A DNA stretch of 32,912 nt, taken from NCBI GenBank assembly GCA_021740045.1, contig JAIPAP010000046.1:1-32912 (forward strand), read 5' to 3'. Origin of the DNA: Bacteroidales bacterium. GTDB taxonomy: Bacteria > Bacteroidota > Bacteroidia > Bacteroidales > JAIPAP01. The translations under genes were made by a program, and so were the position numbers. The notes beneath the pieces were generated by a model, which saw only the letters and a list, made by a program, of their open reading frames with translations, did not search any database and was not told the origin of the DNA. Positions 17,024-25,250 of this stretch are shown here, one piece after another. Every line of letters starts with the position of its first letter. Position 1 is the stretch's first letter.

Positions 17024-18433
17024 ATGAAAAAAATAGTTATTATCACCATATACCTCGTTATTACCGCATCATTTGGTCTAAAAGCCCAAAATAATGTGGT
17101 ATTGCATAACTTCCATTCCGTACCGCAATCGGTATACACTAATCCGTCGATAATACCCGAACCCAAGCTAACGGTGGGTATTCCCGGCCTTTCGTCCATC
17201 TATTTTAATTATCATAACAGCTCATTAACGGTCAATGATATTCTGACCGAACGGGCTGCCGATGATTCATTGGATGTTGATATTGAAGGAATGCTGGGCG
17301 TTATGGAAGAAGAAAACCAAATGCTCCTTAATGTGCAAAACGATGTTTTATTCGTCGGCACCCGAATTAATAAGGGCTATCTGTCGCTTGGTGTTAACCA
17401 CGAAACCAACTTGTTATTTAACTACCCTAAGGAGCTTATCGAGTTTGTGTATTATGGCAATGCCGATGAGCGTTTCCTTAATGAAACCGTTGATTTTAGC
17501 GCCACCGATGTTGGCCTGGGCAGCTACCTGGCCTATCATGTGGGTTATTCCAGCCCCATACCGGGTTTTGAGGACCTCACCATCGGGGGGCGCCTGAAAT
17601 TCCTCAAGGGAATGGCAGCCATTTCAGTCGAACGTATGGATGTTAATTTTACAACCAGCAGCGATCCCGAAACGGTCTATAATTTATCGGGCCACTCCGA
17701 TTTCCTCATCCATACGGCAGGATTATCCACGGATGATGATACCGATATAACGGATAATTTGCTGTCGAATGAAAACAGTGGTTTCGCCATTGACCTGGGA
17801 GCTACTTATAAGGTAAATGACAAAATAACCGCTTCGGCAGCCATTACCGACATGGGCTCCATCAACTGGAAAACGGCCCTTAAAAGCTACGAAAGCGACT
17901 TTAAGGACTTTGAATACGACGGCTTTTACTTCAACGAAAAGAACGACTCCACCGATATAATGCAAGCCTTTACGGACACCCTTGAAGCCACTTTTAATGT
18001 GACCGAAACAGAAACGGAGTTCAGCACGTCACTACCCACCCGCTTTAACATTAGCGGTAATTATAAGATCAATAAGAAAAGCTCGGCCGGCGCCATGTTT
18101 TATGGAACAAGCTATGGCGATACCTTCATCCCGGTAATAAACCTCAACTATAATTACAAGGTAAACCGGGCTATTCATCTTAAAGCAGCTTATTCCATTA
18201 TTAACAATACTTATAGCAACATCGGACTGGGATTGTCATTGAATCTCGGCCCCATTCAAGCCTACTTTATCGGCGATAACCTGGTAGGGTTAATGGATCC
18301 GGACAATGCACGACAAGCCAACCTGAGGTTTGGTTTAAATGTTTCGATATTTGAAAAGCCCGAAAAGACCGGGGAAGAAATGAAGAAAGCTAAGGAAACG
18401 AAGAGCCCCGCACCCAAGGAGCAAACCGAATAA
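17024..18433 (+). CDS. DUF5723-family outer-membrane beta-barrel protein
   Basis: The 469-residue protein has a signal peptide (MKKIVIITIYLVITASFGLKA). The mature start QNNVVLHNFHSVPQSVYTNPS is characteristic of Bacteroidota proteins annotated DUF5723, with a PorV/FadL-like barrel. Later strands alternate hydrophobic and polar residues (AGAMFYGTSYGDTFIPVINL, AIHLKAAYSI). The last about 25 residues form a charged K/E/P tail after the last strand. It forms a pair with the lipoprotein 2 bp upstream. The function is unknown. Confidence 0.85.
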   Translation: MKKIVIITIYLVITASFGLKAQNNVVLHNFHSVPQSVYTNPSIIPEPKLTVGIPGLSSIYFNYHNSSLTVNDILTERAADDSLDVDIEGMLGVMEEENQMLLNVQNDVLFVGTRINKGYLSLGVNHETNLLFNYPKELIEFVYYGNADERFLNETVDFSATDVGLGSYLAYHVGYSSPIPGFEDLTIGGRLKFLKGMAAISVERMDVNFTTSSDPETVYNLSGHSDFLIHTAGLSTDDDTDITDNLLSNENSGFAIDLGATYKVNDKITASAAITDMGSINWKTALKSYESDFKDFEYDGFYFNEKNDSTDIMQAFTDTLEATFNVTETETEFSTSLPTRFNISGNYKINKKSSAGAMFYGTSYGDTFIPVINLNYNYKVNRAIHLKAAYSIINNTYSNIGLGLSLNLGPIQAYFIGDNLVGLMDPDNARQANLRFGLNVSIFEKPEKTGEEMKKAKETKSPAPKEQTE

Positions 18434-18451
18434 AATTGCTTAACGCAATTT
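18433..18451. terminator. weak bidirectional hairpin at converging stops
   Basis: A 7-bp perfect stem (AAATTGC / GCAATTT) with a five-base loop overlaps the stop of the DUF5723 gene and the stop of the minus-strand glucosaminidase gene. Short T-rich runs follow in both directions. Its stability is modest. Confidence 0.4.
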
Positions 18452-19420
18452 AAGTTTTACACCCGCATGGGGCTGGCTACCCGGTTCCATGCGGTTTTTT
18501 TTGTACAGTTTGTCAAGCTTTATTCCATAGCGCTGCGCTATAAAATGCATGCTCTCACCCTCGCCTACGGTATGGTATTTTTTAGTCCCTTTATTCCGTT
18601 TCTTCTCCAGGTATATCATCTGGCCTTTGTAAATGGTAGAGTGCTTATTTAAATCATTGTATTTATAGATCTGGTAAGCATATATCTTAAAATCTTTGGC
18701 AATCTTGAGGAAGCTGTCATTTTCACGGGCAAAAACAAACTTTTTCCCGTTGTTAAGATATATTTTACGGTTATTAGGCCCTTGTTCATGGAAGCGAAAT
18801 TCACTACTATCAATTCCCCTGGCCAGAAAACGTTCATTCGGTGTAATTTCCCTGGCTTGTGCCTCCATCTCCTTTTTTATCTGGCGTGGCTTTTTCCGGT
18901 CTAAACGGTCAAGATCATACCGCTCAATAATTCCGATCAGCAACTGGGCATATTGCGGATTGGTAGCATAACCGGCCCTTTTCAATCCTCTTGCCCATCC
19001 TTTATAATCAGTTACGTTCAAATCGAAAAGCCTGGAATATCGCCTGCCACTGGTTAAAAACTGTGAATGGTCTTTATACGATTGTTCCACCGAATTATAT
19101 TTGCGGAAACATTCATTAGGCAGGTCATCATCATGACGGTAAAATGCACCCCGCCATCCGTTATTGCATTTAATGCCGAAATGATTATTCGCTTTTGTGG
19201 CCAAGGTGCTATTACCACTACCCGATTCCAGAATAGCCTGTGCAAGTTTAATACTGGCAGGGATCTTATACCGGTGCATCTGCTCAATGGCCAGGCTCCT
19301 GTATGTATTGATATAATCCTTAGTTGAAGCAGATTTACGTGGAACAAACTTCTTGGTTCCACAACCACTAAAAATTAAGATGACGATTAAAAAAAATGCC
19401 AGGTAGCTAATTCGTCGCAT
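18440..19420 (-). CDS. lipoprotein N-acetylglucosaminidase-like protein with two LysM domains
   Basis: The 326-residue protein has a lipobox FSGC (C20). Residues about 34-175 form a FlgJ-type glucosaminidase domain: IKLAQAILESGSGNSTLATKANNHFGIK with probable catalytic E65, and WARGLKRAGYATNPQYA. Two LysM domains follow at about 228-276 and 280-325. Such proteins cut the glycan of peptidoglycan in the periplasm. It starts on the far side of a possible promoter box (TATATTTG, 19457-19464) and is convergent with the DUF5723 gene. The lysozyme-like E65 is the best-supported active residue, while the exact bond cleaved is inferred from the family. Confidence 0.92.
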   Translation of the reverse strand: MRRISYLAFFLIVILIFSGCGTKKFVPRKSASTKDYINTYRSLAIEQMHRYKIPASIKLAQAILESGSGNSTLATKANNHFGIKCNNGWRGAFYRHDDDLPNECFRKYNSVEQSYKDHSQFLTSGRRYSRLFDLNVTDYKGWARGLKRAGYATNPQYAQLLIGIIERYDLDRLDRKKPRQIKKEMEAQAREITPNERFLARGIDSSEFRFHEQGPNNRKIYLNNGKKFVFARENDSFLKIAKDFKIYAYQIYKYNDLNKHSTIYKGQMIYLEKKRNKGTKKYHTVGEGESMHFIAQRYGIKLDKLYKKNRMEPGSQPHAGVKLKLR

Positions 19421-19456
19421 ACGTCGATTAAAGTTTATTGCGCACTATCTAAGCAG

Positions 19457-19464
19457 CAAATATA
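19457..19464 (-). promoter_or_regulatory. -7 box (TATATTTG) of the glucosaminidase gene
   Basis: A full TAnnTTTG match on the minus strand, 36 bp upstream of the start at 19420. No clear -33 element is seen. Confidence 0.4.
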
Positions 19465-19507
19465 ATGAGCTATAATTAATCTTTAACGTACGATCGCGAA
19501 AATTCTT

Positions 19508-19930
19508 TTATGGCTTGATATTTTTAAAGGGATGATAATCTTCCATAATCCGCAGGTATTCATTAAACCGCGGGTGCTTATCCCCATAACGCTGAATAAA
19601 ATTCCCCTTGATCTGAAAGGTTACTTTGTCGCCCTTAATCCTTGAGAAAAAGATCTCAAATCGTTCGCCGTTGTCATCATACATCCATACCCGCACCAGA
19701 TCGTTGTACCTCCGATGATTTAGCCTGGCATGACAGATAGGACAAAAGAAACTGGCCCTTTCTCCGCTTTTCATCTCAAGGGAAGGGTGCATATGCGATT
19801 CATAATCTCCCAGCCTGGGGCTCAGAAATATCAAGCCGGAACTTCCCTTTTCGGTTTTAACCGAAAAAACCAGGTAGCCTTGCAAAACCAGGTATCCTCT
19901 GCACTTTGGGCAAGCGAATGAATTTTCCAT
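19508..19930 (-). CDS. zinc-ribbon protein, unknown function
   Basis: The 140-residue protein has two CxxC knuckles (C7, C10 and C63, C66), the second in FFCPICHARLNHRR, so one split zinc ribbon is likely. The middle (FSVKTEKGSSGLIFLSP) and C-terminal parts look beta-rich. There is no membrane segment or signal, so it should be cytoplasmic. It is divergent from the membrane protein at 20049 across a very AT-rich 118-bp gap. I do not recognise the family. Confidence 0.75.
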   Translation of the reverse strand: MENSFACPKCRGYLVLQGYLVFSVKTEKGSSGLIFLSPRLGDYESHMHPSLEMKSGERASFFCPICHARLNHRRYNDLVRVWMYDDNGERFEIFFSRIKGDKVTFQIKGNFIQRYGDKHPRFNEYLRIMEDYHPFKNIKP

Positions 19931-20024
19931 AATTTTTCTTTTATGTTGTTAAAATATGAATTACTTTTATATAAAGTTAATATTTTAAAAAAAAAGATAG
20001 TTATAATGTTCATATTTATTTATG

Positions 20025-20032
20025 TATATTTG
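20025..20032 (+). promoter_or_regulatory. -7 box (TATATTTG) of the four-helix membrane gene
   Basis: A full TAnnTTTG match, 16 bp before the ATG at 20049, in a strongly AT-rich region where chance matches are common. Confidence 0.4.
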
Positions 20033-20048
20033 TGTAAAACTCTAAATT

Positions 20049-20438
20049 ATGGGACGTAGTATATTAGCGATAATTACTGGTGTTATTGTAGGTATTATTG
20101 TTATAATACTGATTAAAGTGTTTGGCACCTTTCTCTATCCTGCAAATTTAGCGAAGAATGTTGGTGAGGCAACAACAGTGATTGAAAGCCTTCCGCAAGC
20201 AGCTTTATTTTATGTACTGGCGGCCTGGGGATTGGGATCTTTTGCAGGAGGACTGGTATCGGCATTGATTGCCAAAAACAATGGCACCACACATGCCCTG
20301 ATAGTTGGATTTGGACTGTTATTGGTGGGGTTACTTTGGGTACTGGCTATCCCACATCCCATGTGGTTTTGCATAGTCGGGCTGTTGGTGATGTTACCTT
20401 TTGCATACCTTGGTGGCGAAGTGCCCGGAAAAAATTAA
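20049..20438 (+). CDS. four-helix membrane protein, unknown function
   Basis: The 129-residue protein has four hydrophobic helices (residues about 4-26, 52-76, 84-103, 105-124). Small residues (G, A) are common in the second helix (GLGSFAGGLVSALIA). There is no extra domain and I do not recognise the family. It has its own promoter box (20025), and the lipoprotein gene 80 bp downstream also has its own box at 20482, so it is likely a single-gene unit. Confidence 0.75.
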   Translation: MGRSILAIITGVIVGIIVIILIKVFGTFLYPANLAKNVGEATTVIESLPQAALFYVLAAWGLGSFAGGLVSALIAKNNGTTHALIVGFGLLLVGLLWVLAIPHPMWFCIVGLLVMLPFAYLGGEVPGKN

Positions 20439-20481
20439 CTCATATATAAGCAAAAATATATGGCACTGATTGGATATTTCA

Positions 20482-20489
20482 TATTTTTG
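20482..20489 (+). promoter_or_regulatory. -7 box (TATTTTTG) of the OB-fold lipoprotein gene
   Basis: A full TAnnTTTG match, 29 bp before the ATG at 20519. The leader is A-rich with no Shine-Dalgarno sequence, as is usual in this phylum. Confidence 0.5.
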
Positions 20490-20518
20490 CCAATAATTAA
20501 CCATTAACAAAAAAACCT

Positions 20519-21073
20519 ATGAGAACATTCATTTCCCTGCTGCTCATTGCATTATTGTTTGCATCATGTGGCACAAGCGAGCAAAAAGCTGACAACGAAA
20601 AACAAGAAACACAAGTCGAAACCGTTCAGGTTGCCGATTTTGAACAAAAAGCCCCTGAATACGCCGGCAAAAAAGTATCCATAGAGGGTACGGTGGTTCA
20701 TGTATGTAAACATGGCGGAAAACGCATGTTTATCATGTCCGAAGATCCCGATAAAAGAGTTAAAATCCTAAGTACTGAACAAAGTGGCGTATTCAACGCC
20801 GAAATGGAAGGTAGCGATGTAAGGGTAACCGGTATCGTTAGTGTTCAGGAAATTACCAAAGCATCATTAGCCAAAATGCGCAGTGAAGCCGAGGAGATGA
20901 CCGAAACCACCAAACCCGAAGCTATGCATTCCGGTGAAGAAGGGCATGAACATAACGAAGAAGCCGAAGAAACGCTGATGAAAGTCGAAAATTGGAAAAA
21001 ACAGCTTGATGAAAGCAACAAGGACAAGCTTACATTTTATTCCATAGATTGCCAGGATTATACAGAACTTTAA
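20519..21073 (+). CDS. OB-fold-like lipoprotein with CxHGGK motif
   Basis: The 184-residue protein has lipobox FASC (C17). After a polar linker, residues 45-105 look like a small OB fold (KKVSIEGTVVHVCKHGGKRMFIM, then VRVTGIVSVQEI). C63 and H65 sit in the strand turn and could bind metal or a redox partner, which is inference. A His/Glu-rich segment (HSGEEGHEHNEEAEE) separates it from the C-terminal tail. A terminator follows at 21121. The PepSY-TM gene lies downstream but has its own promoter. Confidence 0.75.
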   Translation: MRTFISLLLIALLFASCGTSEQKADNEKQETQVETVQVADFEQKAPEYAGKKVSIEGTVVHVCKHGGKRMFIMSEDPDKRVKILSTEQSGVFNAEMEGSDVRVTGIVSVQEITKASLAKMRSEAEEMTETTKPEAMHSGEEGHEHNEEAEETLMKVENWKKQLDESNKDKLTFYSIDCQDYTEL

Positions 21074-21120
21074 GATATTCTAATCATTAGACTAAAGGGC
21101 ATTGATATGAATTTGGAATG

Positions 21121-21151
21121 GGTCGGGTTTTAAACCTGACCTTTTCTATTT
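21121..21151 (+). terminator. Rho-independent terminator after the OB-fold lipoprotein gene
   Basis: A stem of about nine pairs (GGTCGGGTT with ACCTGACC, one G-T pair) is followed by the T-rich run TTTTCTATTTTT. It lies 47 bp after the stop codon at 21073. The T-run overlaps the next gene's promoter box. Confidence 0.7.
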
Positions 21152-21154
21152 TTG
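21147..21154 (+). promoter_or_regulatory. -7 box (TATTTTTG) inside the terminator T-tract
   Basis: A full TAnnTTTG match, 22 bp before the PepSY-TM start at 21177. It shares its T-run with the upstream terminator. Confidence 0.5.
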
Positions 21155-21176
21155 CATCATAAAACTATTATGAAAG

Positions 21177-21731
21177 ATGAAGTGGAGAAAACTAAACCGG
21201 GCTGTCCACCGCGACCTGGGCTATTTCTTTTTTGGGATGACGATTATTTATGCCATTTCGGGTATCGCCATCAATCATGTTAAAGACTGGAATCCTAATT
21301 ACAACATCACTCAAAAAACGATAAAGGCCGAAAGCCTTGTTTCCAATCCCAGTCCCAATAAAGCAGAAGTGATTGATATACTCAAAAATTTCGGTGAAGC
21401 CAACAATTATAAAAAGCACTATTTCCCAGGTGAAAGAAGAATGAAAGTGTTCCTCGAAGGCGGCTCTATCATGTTCGATACCCAAACAGGTGTTGGGGAT
21501 CTTGAAAAGATCAAACGCCGCCCCATTCTTTATGAAATGAATTACCTGCATTACAACCCGGGGAAATGGTGGAAATATTTCTCCGATCTTTATGGTGTGG
21601 GATTGTTTGTGTTGGCAATAACAGGCTTGTTTGTTCTGAAAGGAAAAAACGGGATCACCGGCCGGGGAGCTTGGCTTACCACCATAGGTGTTCTTCTTCC
21701 ATTAATTTTCTTGTTTTTATATTTGAATTAG
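21177..21731 (+). CDS. PepSY-associated transmembrane protein
   Basis: The 184-residue protein begins with KLNRAVHRDLGYFFFGMTIIYAISGIAINH, which is typical of PepSY_TM-like proteins of Bacteroidota. A periplasmic part (about 45-120) with PepSY character and FDTQTGVGDLEKIKRRP follows, then the closing motif HYNPGKWWKYFSDLYGVGLFVLAITGLFVLKGK and two further helices. The arrangement suggests a membrane protein with a small periplasmic domain. Such proteins often occur with metal or siderophore uptake genes, but none is adjacent here. It ends 6 bp before rsmG and is probably cotranscribed. Confidence 0.87.
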   Translation: MKWRKLNRAVHRDLGYFFFGMTIIYAISGIAINHVKDWNPNYNITQKTIKAESLVSNPSPNKAEVIDILKNFGEANNYKKHYFPGERRMKVFLEGGSIMFDTQTGVGDLEKIKRRPILYEMNYLHYNPGKWWKYFSDLYGVGLFVLAITGLFVLKGKNGITGRGAWLTTIGVLLPLIFLFLYLN

Positions 21732-21737
21732 GGATAG

Positions 21738-22388
21738 ATGTCACTTCAGTTGATCCACAAATATTTTCCCGGTCTTGACGCCGGTAAGTATGAGCAGTTT
21801 GCCCGGCTTGATGAACTTTATCGCTACTGGAATGAGCGCATCAATGTGGTTTCCCGCAAGGATATCGATAACCTTTATCTTCACCATGTGCTTCACTCAC
21901 TGGCCATTGCAAAATTTTTTGGTTTTATAAAAGGAACTAAACTGCTTGATGCAGGAACCGGCGGTGGCTTTCCGGGAATTCCCCTGGCCATTATGTTTCC
22001 GGAATGCCAATTTCACCTGGTCGATTCCATTGCCAAAAAGCTAAAAGTAGTGGATGCCGTGGCCCGGGATATTGGCTTGGAAAATGTAAGCACCTCCCAC
22101 TCCAGGATGGAAAAACTAAAAGGCCGGTACGATTTTGTTCTTGGCAGGGCTATTACCGAACTTCCAAAGTTTATTGCCTTCACCCGTAAATTGATCAAAA
22201 AACAAGGTGAAAATGATCTGAAAAACGGTATCATTTACTTGAAAGGCGGTGAAGTGGAAAAAGAAATCCCTGCCGGAATAACGGCATACAAAATTTATGA
22301 GCTATCGTCCATTTTTGATGAAGCCTTTTTTGATACAAAGAATCTGGTGTACATTTCAAATTTCCAGGATTATGAGGGTAATCGGTGA
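21738..22388 (+). CDS. rsmG: 16S rRNA (guanine527-N7)-methyltransferase
   Basis: The 216-residue enzyme methylates G527 of 16S rRNA using S-adenosylmethionine. WNERINVVSR (31-40) and the cofactor motif DAGTGGGFPGIPLAI (71-85) are diagnostic. HLVDSIAKKLKVV and GRAITELPKF are also present. It starts 6 bp after the PepSY-TM stop. Unlike in many bacteria, mnmG or parAB is not adjacent. Confidence 0.96.
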   Translation: MSLQLIHKYFPGLDAGKYEQFARLDELYRYWNERINVVSRKDIDNLYLHHVLHSLAIAKFFGFIKGTKLLDAGTGGGFPGIPLAIMFPECQFHLVDSIAKKLKVVDAVARDIGLENVSTSHSRMEKLKGRYDFVLGRAITELPKFIAFTRKLIKKQGENDLKNGIIYLKGGEVEKEIPAGITAYKIYELSSIFDEAFFDTKNLVYISNFQDYEGNR

Positions 22389-22797
22389 ATGTAGAAGCTT
22401 TACGTTCTGTTTAACCTGTGACTGGGTGCATGGAGCTTGGCGTAAAAAAGGTTCTATGTTTTAAATGCGGAAAATTTGAAAATCAAAGATTTCTGTTTTT
22501 TCAGCATTCTGAGTCGCACGGGTTCCAAACACCTTGCACCATGCACCATGCTCCATGCTCCATGCTCCATGCTCCATGCAAAATACAAGTGCTTCTTCGT
22601 ATATAAACCATAAAATCGGTCAAAGAATTAATAATCATAACATCTTAATCAAACTAAATATCAACACACATCATTCTAATTATCAGTTATTTGACCGAAA
22701 CCTCATTATTTTTTGGAAAACTAATGATTGCCATTCTGTTAGATTTTCGCTTAATTCGCTCTGATTTTGAAAATTACTAACTTTAAAACGAGCAAAT
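22389..22797. other. gene-free gap between rsmG and the OPT transporter
   Basis: This 409-bp stretch holds two isolated GCATGGA-type heptamers (22428-22441), the heptamer array at 22531-22579, and then AT-rich DNA up to a possible TAACTTTA box at 22778-22785 before the transporter. No coding frame was convincing. Confidence 0.6.
22531..22579. repeat. tandem heptamer array, WCCATGC type (7 units)
   Basis: Seven 7-bp units in order: one ACCTTGC, two ACCATGC, four identical TCCATGC. The identical copies suggest recent expansion. Reverse-complement units (GCATGGN) occur at 26515 and 27761. Confidence 0.85.
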
Positions 22798-24849
22798 ATG
22801 TCAGATCAGAAGAACTTTGTACCATTTGTCTCCTCTGAAACGCGAATGACCGAGTTCACGGTAAGGGGATTGATCATCGGATTGATCCTGGCCGTAATTC
22901 TCGGTGCTGCTAATGCGTATTTGGGGCTTAAGGCGGGTATGACCATCGCAGCAACCTATCCGGCTGCTGTTATCGGTATGGCTATACTCAGAGCGTTAAA
23001 GGGAACCATACTCGAAGAGAACTTTACCCGTACAGTCGGATCGATAGGTGAATCGGTTGCTGCCGGAGCCATTTTCACGCTTCCGGCATTTTACATTTCG
23101 GGCATCTGGGATCCGTTTTATACGCCAGGTAATTACATCATCTCTGCACTTATCATGCTTACCGGTGGTGTTTTGGGAATTATGTTCGTAGCCTTGCTGC
23201 GCAGGGTGATGGTAAATGATGCCGAACTTCCGTTCCCCGAGTCGGTTGCTGCATCGGAGATCCATAAAACCGGGCAAACCGGTGGCGGTTCCAAGTACTT
23301 GTTCTGGGCTATGGGCCTTGGCGGTTTGATCAAGACCATGGGCGAATTCCGCATCTTTCTGCCCGTTTGGAACAAATTCGTTGCCTTCAAAACACAGTTT
23401 ATCACCGGCGCCGGGGAAGCCATTAAAGCCAAAGGCGGCATCCTGCTTGGAAGCCCCGGCTTGAAACCGGCTTATATCGGTGTGGGTTACATTATCGGAC
23501 CTAAATTGGCTTCTCTCAACTTTAGCGGTGGGGTTATCGCCTGGGGGCTGCTTACCCCGCTTATTCTTTATTTCATTGGCGATTCCATCGATTTGAATGC
23601 CTGGGCCGAATACCTGGTTGCCCAAAACCTGGCCACCGACATGAACGAAGCCATGAGCAGGGTTCAGGACCCGGTTTTCCAAATCCGCGAGGTATGGAAA
23701 ACTATTGTAAGGCCAATCGCTATTGGTGGTATGTTGGTGGGTACCGCATGGACCCTTTGGGGCATGCGTAAAAGCTTGGCTCAGGGCATTTCACGCTCCG
23801 TTCAGGACCTGAAGGAATCGGCTAAAGGCACATCAACCACCAAGCGTACCGAAAAAGACATCAGCTTCCTTTGGATTATGATAGGAATTGTTGCGGCCGG
23901 TGTGGCTACTTACCTGATTGCTCACTTCATTTTTGGCGCCAATTTCATTACAGCCCTGGTTGCCTCGGCGGTAATGGTGGTATTCGGATTTTTCTTTGCC
24001 GCTGTTTCCGGTTATTTGGTGGGTATTGTCGGTTCGAGTAACAACCCCATTTCCGGTTTAACGATTTCAACGGTTGTTGTAACTGCATTATTAATGTTGA
24101 TCCTTGGTGCGCGTGGTGAAAGCGGTATTGCTTCCACCCTGGCAGTTGCTGCCATTGTTTGTGTATCGGCAGCGGTTGCCGGTGAGATGCTGCAAGACCT
24201 GAAAGCCGGTCACCTCCTCGGCGGTACGCCCTGGAAAATGCAGATCGGTGACATCATAGGTGTGATTGCGGCTGCTGCCGTACTTTTCATTCCCTTGTTC
24301 ATCCTGCACGAAGGCGACATCGCCGTGGGCTTACGCGACGGTTATGAAGGTGGATTCGGTAGTAAAGAATTGCCTGCACCGCAGGCCAGCCTGATGGCTA
24401 TTCTTTCACAAGGAATTATTGGTGGTAAAATGGCCTGGCCACTTATTATTACCGGTATGCTGATGGGCGTTGGCTTCATCCTGATGCAGGTGAAAAGCCC
24501 CATGCTCGTTTCCATTGGTATGTACCTGCCCCTCCAAACCACCTTTGCCATTTTTATAGGTGGTATCATCAAAGGAATTCTCGATATTTATAAGGATAAA
24601 GGCAAGTTTAGCGAAAAACGGAAGGAGAAGGTCAACAACATTGGAATATTGCTGGCTTCCGGTTTAATTGCCGGTGAAGCCCTTATCGGGCTGCTCTTTG
24701 CCGGACTGGCATTTGGCGAGGTCGACTGGTTCCGCCTCGACAACCCGTCATTCATCACAAGCATTGTGATCTTTGTGATCATCGGTATTATCTTGGTTCG
24801 TATACCCTTAAAGCAATCGGCTAAGGTTAAAGAAGAAGATCTACAATAA
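22798..24849 (+). CDS. OPT-family oligopeptide transporter
   Basis: The 683-residue polytopic membrane protein begins TEFTVRGLIIGLILAVILGAANAYLGLKAGMTIAATYPAAVIGMAIL, the typical start of bacterial OPT transporters. Other family segments are ELPFPESVAASEIHKTG, SSNNPISGLTIS and MGVGFILMQVKSPMLVSIGMYLPLQTTFAIFIGG. About 14-16 helices are expected. Members move oligopeptides or metal chelates across the inner membrane, and the substrate here cannot be told from sequence. It is flanked by a strong terminator at 24874. The start fits a TAACTTTA near-match to the -7 box 12 bp upstream. Confidence 0.93.
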   Translation: MSDQKNFVPFVSSETRMTEFTVRGLIIGLILAVILGAANAYLGLKAGMTIAATYPAAVIGMAILRALKGTILEENFTRTVGSIGESVAAGAIFTLPAFYISGIWDPFYTPGNYIISALIMLTGGVLGIMFVALLRRVMVNDAELPFPESVAASEIHKTGQTGGGSKYLFWAMGLGGLIKTMGEFRIFLPVWNKFVAFKTQFITGAGEAIKAKGGILLGSPGLKPAYIGVGYIIGPKLASLNFSGGVIAWGLLTPLILYFIGDSIDLNAWAEYLVAQNLATDMNEAMSRVQDPVFQIREVWKTIVRPIAIGGMLVGTAWTLWGMRKSLAQGISRSVQDLKESAKGTSTTKRTEKDISFLWIMIGIVAAGVATYLIAHFIFGANFITALVASAVMVVFGFFFAAVSGYLVGIVGSSNNPISGLTISTVVVTALLMLILGARGESGIASTLAVAAIVCVSAAVAGEMLQDLKAGHLLGGTPWKMQIGDIIGVIAAAAVLFIPLFILHEGDIAVGLRDGYEGGFGSKELPAPQASLMAILSQGIIGGKMAWPLIITGMLMGVGFILMQVKSPMLVSIGMYLPLQTTFAIFIGGIIKGILDIYKDKGKFSEKRKEKVNNIGILLASGLIAGEALIGLLFAGLAFGEVDWFRLDNPSFITSIVIFVIIGIILVRIPLKQSAKVKEEDLQ

Positions 24850-24873
24850 AACAAAAAGTTAAATAATGAATTG

Positions 24874-24904
24874 AAAAAGGGCGCTGTATTGCAGCGCCCT
24901 TTTT
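24874..24904 (+). terminator. strong Rho-independent terminator of the OPT gene
   Basis: A perfect 13-bp stem including AGGGCGCTG / CAGCGCCCT with loop TATTG is followed by T-rich sequence, 25 bp after the stop codon. The A-run on the left and T-run on the right would let it work in both directions. Confidence 0.92.
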
Positions 24905-24905
24905 C

Positions 24906-24945
24906 GTTAATTGGTTTATTTGTTAATTTGTTAATTCGTAAAATT
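24906..24945. repeat. tandem octamer array, five units
   Basis: Units GTTAATTG, GTTTATTT, GTTAATTT, GTTAATTC, GTAAAATT. The reverse complement gives CAATTAAC-like units, the same family as the array at 25977 but inverted. Confidence 0.65.
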
Positions 24946-25032
24946 GGTGCCCGGGAAACATACCAGGAATCACTATTGTCCGGGAAAAAGGCATTAACAC
25001 AGAGATTCCCTTCCTGCCCGGCAGACAAGCTC

Positions 25033-25092
25033 GATTTATGCCGAGCACGATAGTCTCGATGGCTATTGGGATCGGAATCATCGGCATAAATC
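25033..25092. repeat. perfect 12-bp inverted repeat with 36-bp spacer
   Basis: The arms GATTTATGCCGA and TCGGCATAAATC at 25033-25044 and 25081-25092 are exact complements. The right arm runs straight into the TACCAATGACAAG repeat at 25093. It could be the end of a mobile repeat or a structured RNA. Confidence 0.7.
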
Positions 25093-25110
25093 TACCAATG
25101 ACAAGTTTTT
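25093..25110. repeat. dispersed repeat TACCAATGACAAGTTTTT (copy 1)
   Basis: Identical over 18 bp to 25215-25232. It is preceded by the 12-bp inverted repeat. Confidence 0.7.
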
Positions 25111-25214
25111 GTTGGATTTTGACTGTGAAAAGATTATGAATTACTCCGGATGAATCGGCTATGTTTAAATATAAAGGCGTTTGCAATTTGATGGAGACCT
25201 CTCAGTCGCCTCCT

Positions 25215-25250
25215 TACCAATGACAAGTTTTTACAACTAGCATATATACA
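25215..25250. repeat. dispersed 36-bp repeat (copy 2)
   Basis: It starts TACCAATGACAAGTTTTT and ends TAGCATATATACA. It matches 32229-32264 at 31 of 36 positions in the same orientation, 7 kb away. Confidence 0.75.
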
